A stretch of DNA of 6,313 bases from Succinivibrionaceae bacterium UBA3769 (GCA_002372325.1 DFFT01000022.1:16470-22782); one strand, 5' to 3'. Positions 1-4,954 are shown, counted from the stretch's first letter. Numbers and translations are program-made. Notes: a model not told the origin generated them from the letters alone.

Positions 1-27
1 CGAGCTACCAGACTGCTCCACCCCGCG
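1..27 (-). tRNA. Initiator tRNA-fMet, 5' part only
   Basis: Read on the minus strand, bases 27 to 1 begin CGCGGGGTGGAGCAG and continue TCTGGTAGCTCG. This is the acceptor 5' strand and D-arm of the bacterial initiator tRNA, and it differs from the E. coli sequence as I remember it at one position in the D-loop. The 5' C (position 1) fits the unpaired C1 that marks bacterial initiators, and the D-stem GAGC/GCTC is intact. The anticodon and 3' half lie beyond the left edge, so the identity rests on these 27 bases. The 5' end lies just downstream of a well-formed promoter on the same strand. Confidence 0.9.
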
Positions 28-42
28 TCTGAAAACGTGGCT

Positions 43-90
43 ATTGTAGCAAGAATTCAGGGTTTGGCAAGAAAAATTTTCAAAAAGTTG
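43..90 (-). promoter_or_regulatory. Promoter of the initiator tRNA with UP-like element
   Basis: On the minus strand a -35 TTGCCA (65-70) and a -10 TACAAT (43-48) are separated by 16 bp. A TGC directly before the -10 gives an extended -10. Upstream of the -35, positions 71-90 are almost pure A/T in short A and T runs, like an UP element. The short stretch after the -10 contains GCC. All of this is typical of strong stable-RNA promoters. Transcription would start about 8-10 bases before the mature tRNA 5' end at 27. Confidence 0.75.
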
Positions 91-171
91 CTGCTGCCGT
101 TTTTGAAAGCGTTTCCCTCGCTCTCCTTTCTGACCCTGTCACCTGAAAAACTCCCCGGAAAAGCTCGATTA

Positions 172-208
172 TCAGGGGATGGCATCTAATGAAGAAATGC
201 CATCCTGA
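172..208 (-). terminator. Hairpin after the CARF gene, possible terminator
   Basis: GGATGGCAT (177-185) and ATGCCATCC (197-205) form a perfect 9-bp stem with an 11-base loop. Flanking TCA/TGA (172-174 and 206-208) lengthen the stem past a two-base bulge. It begins 27 bases after the TAA of the CARF gene on the minus strand and before the tRNA promoter, the right place to end that transcript. There is no T run straight after the stem in the minus direction (the sequence reads TAATCGAGCTTTT), so it is a weak intrinsic terminator or only a 3' stabilising hairpin. Confidence 0.4.
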
Positions 209-234
209 CAGCGTATGCCGGTTCCCGGGAAAAC

Positions 235-1773
235 TTATCTGATACGATGTCGCAGATCCAGCTGCTCATCCGGCACGTTAAGCTCGGCAAACGGCAGAGG
301 ATCATAGCCCGGCATGGCCACCTGATCGCATTTCAAAGCTATGGAGTAGTTTTGTATCTTCGTGCCTGGGATCGTGCCGGGGATTGCGCAGCATTTAATC
401 TTAAGGAGCTCCTGAATGGCATCCGGACAGTCCGATTTGCCTATCTTGTCGTTTACCTTGTCCTGGATTTTTTTCCAGTTGTTCATATGGGCCTTTTTAA
501 AAGCAGTCTCATTGCCGATGTAGTTCAGCAGATTATCCTTCTTGGGGATTTTATCGTTGTTGTTTTTGTCCTTAAGGTTGCATTCCTGGCCCATGCCGCA
601 GGAGTTGATGCCGTGCTTGTCCCGATTCGAGGCATAGTCCTTCCAGATTTCTACTACGGTTTCATAAATGTCAAAGAAGGCGGTTTTCGGGTCTGTTTTG
701 CCATCCTCGCTGTCGGCCAGGCATTTTCTTTCGCGGATTTTAGTGATAACGTTGTTGATGCGTGAAACCATATCTACGGCTGTTTCCGTCTCGTGAGGCA
801 GGGGCGTGAAGGAGTACAGCCTGAGCCAGTAGCGGAACAGCTCCTGAATCGTGCTGTCTTTGGAAGGCTTTGTCACTCTGCCGGGGTTTTTCAGATTGTC
901 CAGCAGCATTCTGTAGAACGCCATTTCCAGAGCGTCAAGATGAATATCAAAATGCTCCCCCGTTCGGGTATTGCGGACACTGAGATTCAGTTTTCGGTAA
1001 TCTGCCCAGAGCTGAATGTCATCGGGGTTTACAGAAAGTTCGTAATTGATGGCGGAAACCGCATCGGAGTAAGCGGTCGCGGCACTGTTTCCTATCAGCA
1101 GCTTTCCTTTTTCGGAATCCTTCAGGATGTGTCCCAGCTTGATGAAGGGGATAAACGAAAGATCAATTTTGGCATCCCGGGCATCGATTTCTTCCCGATC
1201 CGCATTTAAGAGGAGCAGGGATTCCCGGGTGGGGTAGAAGAATTTGGGAGAGGATCTGTCCAGCCTTTCGTAACGGGGATCTACCAGAACATGGGTAAGC
1301 TCATCGTCATCGCGGCCCAAAATGGACATGGTGGAACCCATAAGATAGCTCATCGTCTTTCTGCCGCCGGCAATGGACGCCACGATGGCATAGCCTTCGC
1401 CGTCATCTTCGCCGCAGGGGAGCTCCATGAGATCCCGGGTGGTCTTGAAAATAAAGTCCGCTGCGCACCGCTCCTCCTCGTCTGTCCGGATGTCTTCCAG
1501 AAAGCCGCCTTTCTGATCTGAAAACACATGAATATTCTGCTCTTTCACGGTCAGAGGTTCCCAATCGTATTCCCGGCACATTTTTAAAAAGACATTTTCG
1601 TCGGGATTGTCTGACAAAAGCCCCATCAGGTTGTTTTTGCCGCGGACAGTGGTGATGACGTGGATTTCCTGAATGTCGTATCCGGTTTCCTTAAGCTTGA
1701 AGAAGGTTTCGGTAATGATTTGCGGGGTTTCTCCGGATACTGCAAGAAGGATGTACTTTTTGTCGGGATTCAT
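235..1773 (-). CDS. CRISPR-associated CARF protein, NE0113 family (putative ring nuclease)
   Basis: This is a 512-residue cytoplasmic protein. Residues 7-185 form a CARF-type Rossmann domain with the NE0113-family (TIGR02584) marks: SGETPQIITETFF at 13-25, IHVITTVRGK at 37-46, SIAGGRKTMSYLMGS at 133-147, and THVLVDPRYE at 160-169 followed by FFYP at 178-181. Family members are annotated as cyclic-oligoadenylate ring nucleases that damp type III CRISPR signalling; that activity is taken from the family, not seen here. Residues 255-295 (LNLSVRN..., FDIHLDALEMAFYRML) look like the beta-strand-plus-helix segment of a winged helix seen in relatives. The remainder, 300-512, is mostly helical with a lysine- and asparagine-rich stretch at 400-412, and I do not recognise it. 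No convincing HEPN RNase motif is present. The start is supported by CGGAG (1781-1785), 7 bases before the ATG. No cas genes or array are visible beside it. Confidence 0.88.
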   Translation of the reverse strand: MNPDKKYILLAVSGETPQIITETFFKLKETGYDIQEIHVITTVRGKNNLMGLLSDNPDENVFLKMCREYDWEPLTVKEQNIHVFSDQKGGFLEDIRTDEEERCAADFIFKTTRDLMELPCGEDDGEGYAIVASIAGGRKTMSYLMGSTMSILGRDDDELTHVLVDPRYERLDRSSPKFFYPTRESLLLLNADREEIDARDAKIDLSFIPFIKLGHILKDSEKGKLLIGNSAATAYSDAVSAINYELSVNPDDIQLWADYRKLNLSVRNTRTGEHFDIHLDALEMAFYRMLLDNLKNPGRVTKPSKDSTIQELFRYWLRLYSFTPLPHETETAVDMVSRINNVITKIRERKCLADSEDGKTDPKTAFFDIYETVVEIWKDYASNRDKHGINSCGMGQECNLKDKNNNDKIPKKDNLLNYIGNETAFKKAHMNNWKKIQDKVNDKIGKSDCPDAIQELLKIKCCAIPGTIPGTKIQNYSIALKCDQVAMPGYDPLPFAELNVPDEQLDLRHRIR

Positions 1774-1840
1774 AATGGTTCTCCGTTAAGATTTGTTTCA
1801 TTGTGTTTATGCCAGATCTTTCATTTCCGGAAGTCCGGCT

Positions 1841-1855
1841 CAGATCCCGGATCTG
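1841..1855. promoter_or_regulatory. 15-bp palindrome upstream of the CARF gene
   Basis: CAGATCC-C-GGATCTG is a perfect 7+1+7 inverted repeat whose near edge is 67 bases upstream of the CARF start codon. The shorter AGATCT core recurs at 1814-1819. The position and symmetry suit an operator for a dimeric regulator, or a leader hairpin. No good -35/-10 pair could be placed around it, so its role is open. Confidence 0.35.
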
Positions 1856-1930
1856 GCTGTTCGGGATCATGGCGTCTCTGGCGTTTTTTGCCGCTAATCG
1901 GCGTCCCTGTTTCGCCGGAACAGGTTTCTG

Positions 1931-1951
1931 AAAATTGCGCAGTCCCTGCGC
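1931..1951 (-). terminator. Short hairpin with T run behind the mini-ORF
   Basis: On the minus strand GCGCAG-GGA-CTGCGC is a perfect 6-bp GC-rich stem with a three-base loop, followed by AATTTTC. It starts 8 bases after the TAA of the 18-codon mini-ORF and lies between the membrane-protein array and the CARF gene. It could end a short transcript or attenuate read-through into the CARF gene. The T run is short, so termination would be partial. Confidence 0.5.
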
Positions 1952-1959
1952 TTATGGCA

Positions 1960-2016
1960 TTACCTGATCGCAAAGCACAAGAGATCAAGCGCTATGATGA
2001 TAATGACGGCAGTCAT
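1960..2016 (-). CDS. Candidate 18-residue hydrophobic peptide
   Basis: The peptide would be MTAVIIIIALDLLCFAIR, ending at TAA. A perfect AAGGAG (2023-2028) lies 6 bases before the ATG, the same sequence and spacing used by three of the four membrane genes upstream. The product is one short membrane helix with a C-terminal arginine. Size and make-up resemble type I toxins such as the Ibs peptides (18-19 residues), and a run of four isoleucine codons also recalls leader peptides. A GC hairpin with a short T run follows 8 bases after the stop, giving a compact start-to-terminator mini-gene. It could still be chance: no own promoter is clear and no antisense RNA was identified. The membrane array and the CARF gene flank it on the same strand. 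Confidence 0.4.
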   Translation of the reverse strand: MTAVIIIIALDLLCFAIR

Positions 2017-2071
2017 ATGTCTCTCCTTATTTTTGCGCTAAACAGCGTCATTTTTCTATGACAGGGGGTTA

Positions 2072-2102
2072 ATCCCGGGAACCTAATGACGGTCTCCGGG
2101 AT
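2072..2102. repeat. Conserved intercistronic hairpin, copy 1
   Basis: ATCCCGGGAACC (2072-2083) faces GGTCTCCGGGAT (2091-2102) over a TAATGAC loop: a 12-position stem with one A/C mismatch and one G/T wobble. It lies 41 bases past the stop of the first array gene. In the gene (minus) direction no T run follows, whereas in the plus direction ATTTTCG follows. It reads better as an mRNA 3' stabiliser or processing hairpin than as a terminator for the array. Confidence 0.6.
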
Positions 2103-2142
2103 TTTCGCAGCAGCCTCCGAACTTACCTGTTCCGAGTGAACG

Positions 2143-2580
2143 TTACAGGTCGCGGAAGTATCCTCCAAAGGGCAGCAGGCTTTTTATGGAAGACGCCAAA
2201 CTGAAAACATCTACCAGGGAAGGGAATTCCATATGAATGATTTTCCCCAATATGATTTCCGATTCCGAGAACAGCACCCTTGATTCGATTTCCGGTTCCG
2301 AGATTCCGTAAAGTCCGAACAGCTTGTACTGAGAATAGACAGTGGTTTCGTTTCTTTGGATAAACTCAGACAGTGCCCAACTGGAATTCACAGACCATTC
2401 CACTCTCTGGACGCCGTATGCGGCGAGCACGAAGGCCCCAATGATGCAGTTTGCAAGAATCATGGGGATAGTCTCGCTGATATTGACGAAAAGGAGTAAC
2501 AGCTTCCACATCAGAAAATAACAGAATACTCCGCCGATAACGCTCAAAACTGTTTTTCTCAGATCAACGTGCAGTTCCAT
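2143..2580 (-). CDS. Two-helix membrane protein, array paralogue 1 (145 residues), unknown family
   Basis: I do not recognise this family. Helix 1 spans about residues 10-32 and helix 2 about 37-57, separated by a very short loop. Positive residues lie before helix 1 (R8, K9) and after helix 2 (R59), predicting a hairpin in the inner membrane with both ends in the cytoplasm. A lysine (K26) sits inside helix 1. The cytoplasmic part (58-145) carries the shared motifs QRVEW (58-62), TTVYSQYKLFGLYGISEPEI (79-98) and SLLPFGG (134-140). Unlike its siblings it has a longer, different stretch at about 102-128 and ends in TAA rather than TGA. AAGGAG (2587-2592) sits 6 bases before the ATG. It is the last of four tandem copies, nearest the CARF gene. 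Its upstream block and membrane half are nearly identical to copy 2. Confidence 0.85.
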   Translation of the reverse strand: MELHVDLRKTVLSVIGGVFCYFLMWKLLLLFVNISETIPMILANCIIGAFVLAAYGVQRVEWSVNSSWALSEFIQRNETTVYSQYKLFGLYGISEPEIESRVLFSESEIILGKIIHMEFPSLVDVFSLASSIKSLLPFGGYFRDL

Positions 2581-2634
2581 AGCGAGCTCCTTCTAAGTTC
2601 TCTCCGGGCCAGAATGTTCCGGTTTCTGAATATC

Positions 2635-2662
2635 ATTATGCGCCGAAAGAACCAGGGTAAAA
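2635..2662 (-). promoter_or_regulatory. Promoter-like block upstream of paralogue 1
   Basis: A -10-like CATAAT (2635-2640) is conserved in all four units, 54-57 bases before each ATG. At the usual 16-bp distance the -35 position here reads TTTTAC (2657-2662), different from the TTTCGC in the other copies. The -35 match is poor, so an activator or another sigma factor may be needed, or the gene may be served by read-through. Confidence 0.3.
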
Positions 2663-2711
2663 TTTTTGGTCATGGCTGAAAAAATAACCAGGGGCAGGAG
2701 AACAGGGCGTC

Positions 2712-2742
2712 ATCCCGGGAACCTAAGGACGGTCTCCGGGAT
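2712..2742. repeat. Conserved intercistronic hairpin, copy 2
   Basis: The arms are identical to copy 1 (ATCCCGGGAACC and GGTCTCCGGGAT) with loop TAAGGAC. It starts 20 bases after the TGA of paralogue 2 on the minus strand. Both arms are kept exactly while the surrounding bases vary. Confidence 0.6.
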
Positions 2743-2762
2743 TTTCGTTGCGGCCTCCGGAC

Positions 2763-3185
2763 TCACATGTTTCGGATGAACGTGTCGGGGAGGCATCCTC
2801 CAAAGGGCAGCAGGCTTTTCAGGGAAGACGCCAAATTAAGAACCTTTCTCAGGGGGAAATTATCCGGATAGAAGATTTCCCTTGATTCGATTTGCGGTTC
2901 TGAGATCCCGTATAGTCCGAACAGCTTGTACTGAGCATAGACAGTGGCTTCGCTTCTCAGAATACAGCCAAACAGCGACCAGCTGGAATAATATACAGGC
3001 CATTCCACTCTCTGGACGCCGTATGCGGCGAGCACGAAGGCCCCAATGATGCAGTTTGCAAGAATCATGGGGATAGTCTCGCTGATATTGACGAAAAGGA
3101 GTAACAGCTTCCACAGCAGAAAATAACAGAATACTCCGCCGATAACGCTCAAAACGGTTTTTCTCAGATCAACGTGCAGTTCCAT
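2763..3185 (-). CDS. Two-helix membrane protein, array paralogue 2 (140 residues), unknown family
   Basis: It has the same plan as the other copies: two hydrophobic helices (about 10-32 and 37-57) with predicted cytoplasmic ends, then a soluble domain. The first 62 residues match paralogue 1 except residue 24 (leucine instead of methionine). From residue 63 the proteins diverge: this copy has PVYYSSWSLFGCILRSEA where paralogue 1 has SVNSSWALSEFIQRNET, and a shorter segment before the SLLPFGG motif. The motif TVYAQYKLFGLYGISEPQI is kept. AAGGAG (3192-3197) lies 6 bases before the ATG. It ends in TGA and is followed by the conserved hairpin. The family is unidentified; the membrane plus cytoplasmic-domain layout is compatible with a ligand-gated membrane effector, which is inference. 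Confidence 0.85.
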   Translation of the reverse strand: MELHVDLRKTVLSVIGGVFCYFLLWKLLLLFVNISETIPMILANCIIGAFVLAAYGVQRVEWPVYYSSWSLFGCILRSEATVYAQYKLFGLYGISEPQIESREIFYPDNFPLRKVLNLASSLKSLLPFGGCLPDTFIRNM

Positions 3186-3239
3186 AGCGAGCTCCTTCTA
3201 AGTTCTCTCCGGGCCAGAATGTTCCGGTTTCTGAATATC

Positions 3240-3267
3240 ATTATGCGCCGAAAGATCCATGGCGAAA
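3240..3267 (-). promoter_or_regulatory. Promoter-like block upstream of paralogue 2
   Basis: CATAAT (3240-3245) with TTTCGC (3262-3267) upstream at 16-bp spacing. The same pair, at the same spacing, occurs before paralogues 3 and 4. The -10 is good and the -35 weak. Repetition in three units argues that each copy carries its own promoter, though simple duplication would also preserve it. Confidence 0.3.
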
Positions 3268-3314
3268 TTTTGGGTCATGGCTGAAAAAAACAGGAAGCAG
3301 GAGCTCAGGGCGTC

Positions 3315-3345
3315 ATCCCGGGAACCTAAGGACGGTCTCCGGGAT
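3315..3345. repeat. Conserved intercistronic hairpin, copy 3
   Basis: ATCCCGGGAACC and GGTCTCCGGGAT arms with loop TAAGGAC, identical to copy 2. It starts 20 bases after the TGA of paralogue 3 on the minus strand. Confidence 0.6.
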
Positions 3346-3365
3346 TTTCGCCGCATCCTTCGGAC

Positions 3366-3788
3366 TCACTTGCTCCGAGTGAACGTTAGGTTTGGAAGGC
3401 ATCCGCCAAAGGGCAGCATGCTTTTCATGGAAAACACCAAATTGAGAAATTCTCTCACGGGGAAATTATCCAAATAGACGATGTTCCTTGATGCGATTTC
3501 CGGTTCAGAGATCCCGTAAATTCCGAACAGCTTGTACTGATAATAGACGGTGGTTTCGCTTCTCATGATAAAGCCAAACACCGACCAGCTGGAATCCACA
3601 GACCATTCCACTCTCTGGACGCCGTATGCGGCGAGCACGAAGGCCCCGATGATGCAGCTTGCAAGAATCATGAGGAAAGCTTCGCCGACACTGAAGAAAA
3701 GGAACAAGAGCTTCCACAGAAGAAGATAACAGAATACTCCGCCGATAACGCTTAAAACGGTTTTTCTTAAATCAACGTGCAGTTCCAT
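3366..3788 (-). CDS. Two-helix membrane protein, array paralogue 3 (140 residues), unknown family
   Basis: Third tandem copy. The N-terminus MELHVDLRKTVLSV is shared. The loop between the helices differs from copies 1 and 2 (FFSVGEAFLM instead of FVNISETIPM) and resembles copy 4. GAFVLAAYGVQRVEW (48-62) is identical in all four. The cytoplasmic domain has TTVYYQYKLFGIYGISEPEI and SMLPFGG, and a basic tail ending RSK. The ribosome binding site is GAGGAG instead of AAGGAG, with the core AGGAG at 3795-3799, still 6 bases before the ATG. Two membrane helices with cytoplasmic ends are predicted. Function unknown. Confidence 0.85.
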   Translation of the reverse strand: MELHVDLRKTVLSVIGGVFCYLLLWKLLFLFFSVGEAFLMILASCIIGAFVLAAYGVQRVEWSVDSSWSVFGFIMRSETTVYYQYKLFGIYGISEPEIASRNIVYLDNFPVREFLNLVFSMKSMLPFGGCLPNLTFTRSK

Positions 3789-3841
3789 AGCAAGCTCCTC
3801 TAAGTTCTGTCCGGGCCAAAATGTTACGGTTTCTGAATATC

Positions 3842-3869
3842 ATTATGCTCCGAAAGATCCATGGCGAAA
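3842..3869 (-). promoter_or_regulatory. Promoter-like block upstream of paralogue 3
   Basis: CATAAT (3842-3847) and TTTCGC (3864-3869) with 16 bp between them, matching the blocks before paralogues 2 and 4. The -35 match to consensus is weak. Confidence 0.3.
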
Positions 3870-3919
3870 ATTTGGGTCATGACCGAAAAATGAACCAGGA
3901 AGCAGGAGTTCAGGGTGTC

Positions 3920-3950
3920 ATTCCGGGAACCTAAAGACGGTCTCCGGGAC
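3920..3950. repeat. Intercistronic hairpin, copy 4 (diverged)
   Basis: ATTCCGGGAACC faces GGTCTCCGGGAC over TAAAGAC. One base changed in each arm, weakening the foot of the stem to a T/G wobble and an open A/C end. It is the least conserved of the four and lies 35 bases past the TGA of paralogue 4. Confidence 0.5.
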
Positions 3951-3985
3951 TCTGGCTGCCGCTTCCGAGCTCGCCTGTTCCGGGC

Positions 3986-4408
3986 TCACCTGTCCCGCTT
4001 GAACGTTGCGGGAGGGAGCATTCCTCCAAAGGGCAGCATGCTTTTTAAGGAATACGCCACTCTGGCAACCTCTTTCAGGGGGACATTTTTAAAATAGAAA
4101 ACTTCGGTTGATTCGATTTGCGGTTCTGAAATTCCGTATATTCCGAACAGCTTGTACTGAGAATAGACTGTTGTGGTGGTTTTAAAGGCAATGCCAAACA
4201 GCGACCAGCTGGAATCTACAGACCATTCCACTCTCTGGACGCCGTATGCGGCGAGAACGAAGGCCCCGATGATGCAGCTTACAAGAATCATGAGAAAAGC
4301 CTCGCTGACACCGAATAAAATGAACATCAGCTTCCACAGCAGAAGATAACAAAAAATTCCGCCGGTTACGCTTAAAACGGTTTTTATCAAATCAACGTGC
4401 AGTTCCAT
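3986..4408 (-). CDS. Two-helix membrane protein, array paralogue 4 (140 residues), unknown family
   Basis: First copy in the direction of transcription, and it looks the most diverged in the membrane half: I8 replaces the arginine found in the others, and helix 1 ends LMFILFGVSEAFLM. GAFVLAAYGVQRVEW, TVYSQYKLFGIYGISEPQI and SMLPFGG are retained. Residues just before the conserved core (IAFKTTTT) and after it (STEVFYFKNVPLKEVARVAY) differ from its siblings. The C-terminus is basic (FKRDR). AAGGAG (4415-4420) stands 6 bases before the ATG. The protein should be a membrane hairpin with a cytoplasmic domain of about 80 residues. No known family is recognised. Confidence 0.85.
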   Translation of the reverse strand: MELHVDLIKTVLSVTGGIFCYLLLWKLMFILFGVSEAFLMILVSCIIGAFVLAAYGVQRVEWSVDSSWSLFGIAFKTTTTVYSQYKLFGIYGISEPQIESTEVFYFKNVPLKEVARVAYSLKSMLPFGGMLPPATFKRDR

Positions 4409-4464
4409 AGCGAGCTCCTTCTCAAGTTCTGTCCGGGGGCAAAATGTTCCGGTTTCTGAATGTC

Positions 4465-4492
4465 ATTATGCGCTGAAAAAAACATGGCGAAA
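4465..4492 (-). promoter_or_regulatory. Promoter-like block upstream of paralogue 4, head of the array
   Basis: CATAAT (4465-4470) and TTTCGC (4487-4492) at 16-bp spacing, as in copies 2 and 3. This is the first copy of the block, so it is the most likely start of any array-wide transcript. The weak -35 leaves room for an activator; degenerate 21-bp repeats lie about 180-290 bases further upstream. Confidence 0.35.
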
Positions 4493-4667
4493 TTTTGGGT
4501 CATGGCCGAAAAAAGAATCAGGAGCAGGAGAACGTCAGGGATGCAGAGGTTCCCGTTATCAGAGCTGTCCATCCCTGCTCTTAGCTGGTGCTTAAAAGCT
4601 GCTGCGGCCTCCGAATCGGGAAGGAAGGGCAGGAGGAATACACGGCTTCCATTTTCAAGTACTCTTT

Positions 4668-4770
4668 TTCTGACAGTCCGGGAAGTCATTCTGACACCCT
4701 GAGAATTTTCTTTGACATCCGGGAAGAGGCTTTAAGAGATCAGGGAAGTTCTCATCATTCTGGCAGTCTC
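4668..4770. repeat. Degenerate direct repeats of about 21 bp
   Basis: The motif TGACA followed by a C-rich then GGGAAG-like stretch begins at 4671, 4692 and 4713, exactly 21 bp apart. A further GGGAAG is at 4743-4748 and a diverged TTCTGGCAGTC at 4758-4768. On the minus strand the consensus is roughly CTTCCCGG-TGTCAGAAAA. A 21-bp period places sites on one face of the helix two turns apart, which suits regulator sites upstream of the array, but the copies are imperfect. Confidence 0.4.
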
Positions 4771-4825
4771 GGCAGGGAGCGCCACCCGCATTTCCCCAAT
4801 CAAAGTATGAACTAAAATGAACACT

Positions 4826-4835
4826 CCCCGCGGGG
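4826..4835. repeat. GC palindrome
   Basis: CCCCGCGGGG is a perfect 10-bp palindrome with no T run on either side. It is the first of several symmetrical elements between 4826 and 5007. Confidence 0.4.
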
Positions 4836-4854
4836 CGGCGTTTTGCCCATGCCG

Positions 4855-4925
4855 GAGGCGTATCCGTCAAGCTGCCGTATATACCCATCCACCTGTTCAG
4901 GCCTCAGGAGGCAGCCATACGCCTC
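4855..4925. repeat. Long imperfect inverted repeat
   Basis: GAGGCGTAT (4855-4863) pairs with ATACGCCTC (4917-4925), and inside it GCTGCC (4871-4876) pairs with GGCAGC (4910-4915). The two nested stems give a 71-base imperfect hairpin; the enclosed loop holds the palindrome GTATATAC (4877-4884). It could be a structured RNA, a cruciform or a REP-like element. No open reading frame of quality uses it. Confidence 0.45.
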
Positions 4926-4954
4926 AATTTTTGCAGCGCGAGGCAGTATCAGGT

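Larger units (their letters stand above)
2072..4545 (-). repeat. Tandem array of four gene-sized units
   Basis: Each unit contains, in the minus direction, an upstream block of about 125 bp, an AAGGAG-type site, a 140-145 codon gene and a 3' hairpin. Start codons lie at 2580, 3185, 3788 and 4408, so the spacing is 605, 603 and 620 bp. Homology fades after the GGAGAAC near 4528-4535 on the right and just before the hairpin at 2072 on the left. Positions 2395-2650 and 3000-3255 align without gaps and with 2 mismatches in 256. Other regions carry many differences and small indels, so the array is a mix of old duplication and recent copying. Confidence 0.9.

Noticed and set aside
950..975. RNTRTGEH (residues 267-274) as a HEPN RX4-6H motif in the CARF protein
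   Set aside because: It lies in a predicted strand and turn leading into a winged-helix-like segment, not in the helix expected for HEPN. RDKH at 384-387 has the wrong spacing.
247..1521. Three plus-strand open frames (247-765, 793-1209, 1291-1521) opposite the CARF gene
   Set aside because: They lie wholly antisense to a gene with clear family motifs, have no good ribosome sites and resemble nothing known.
1960..2016. Mini-ORF as an ilv-type amino-acid operon leader
   Set aside because: The isoleucine run is suggestive, but the next gene is a CARF protein, not a biosynthetic operon, and no antiterminator pairing was evident.
1660..2061. Plus-strand open frame of 133 codons
   Set aside because: It covers the CARF start on the other strand and crosses the mini-ORF and hairpins antisense; its composition is not protein-like and it lacks a ribosome site.
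2860..3717. Minus-strand frames of 84 and 70 codons inside paralogues 2 and 3
   Set aside because: They are out-of-frame shadows of the membrane genes, present in two copies because the genes are repeated.
3259..4097. Plus-strand frames sharing REPKDGLRD and PPKGSMLF (3259-3477 and 3915-4097)
   Set aside because: The similarity only reflects that the array units themselves are repeated. The frames run antisense to the genes and have no ribosome site.
2072..4545. CRISPR array
   Set aside because: The repeats are gene-sized (about 605 bp) and coding. No short 25-40 bp repeats with unique spacers occur anywhere in the window.
4387..4689. Minus-strand 100-codon frame ahead of paralogue 4
   Set aside because: It overlaps the start of paralogue 4, reads through the conserved upstream block in a frame not kept in the other copies, and has no ribosome site.
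4655..4888. Minus-strand 77-codon frame with a repeating GCQ/DCQ pattern
   Set aside because: The pattern follows from the 21-bp DNA repeats; no ribosome site was found and the rest is low-quality protein sequence.
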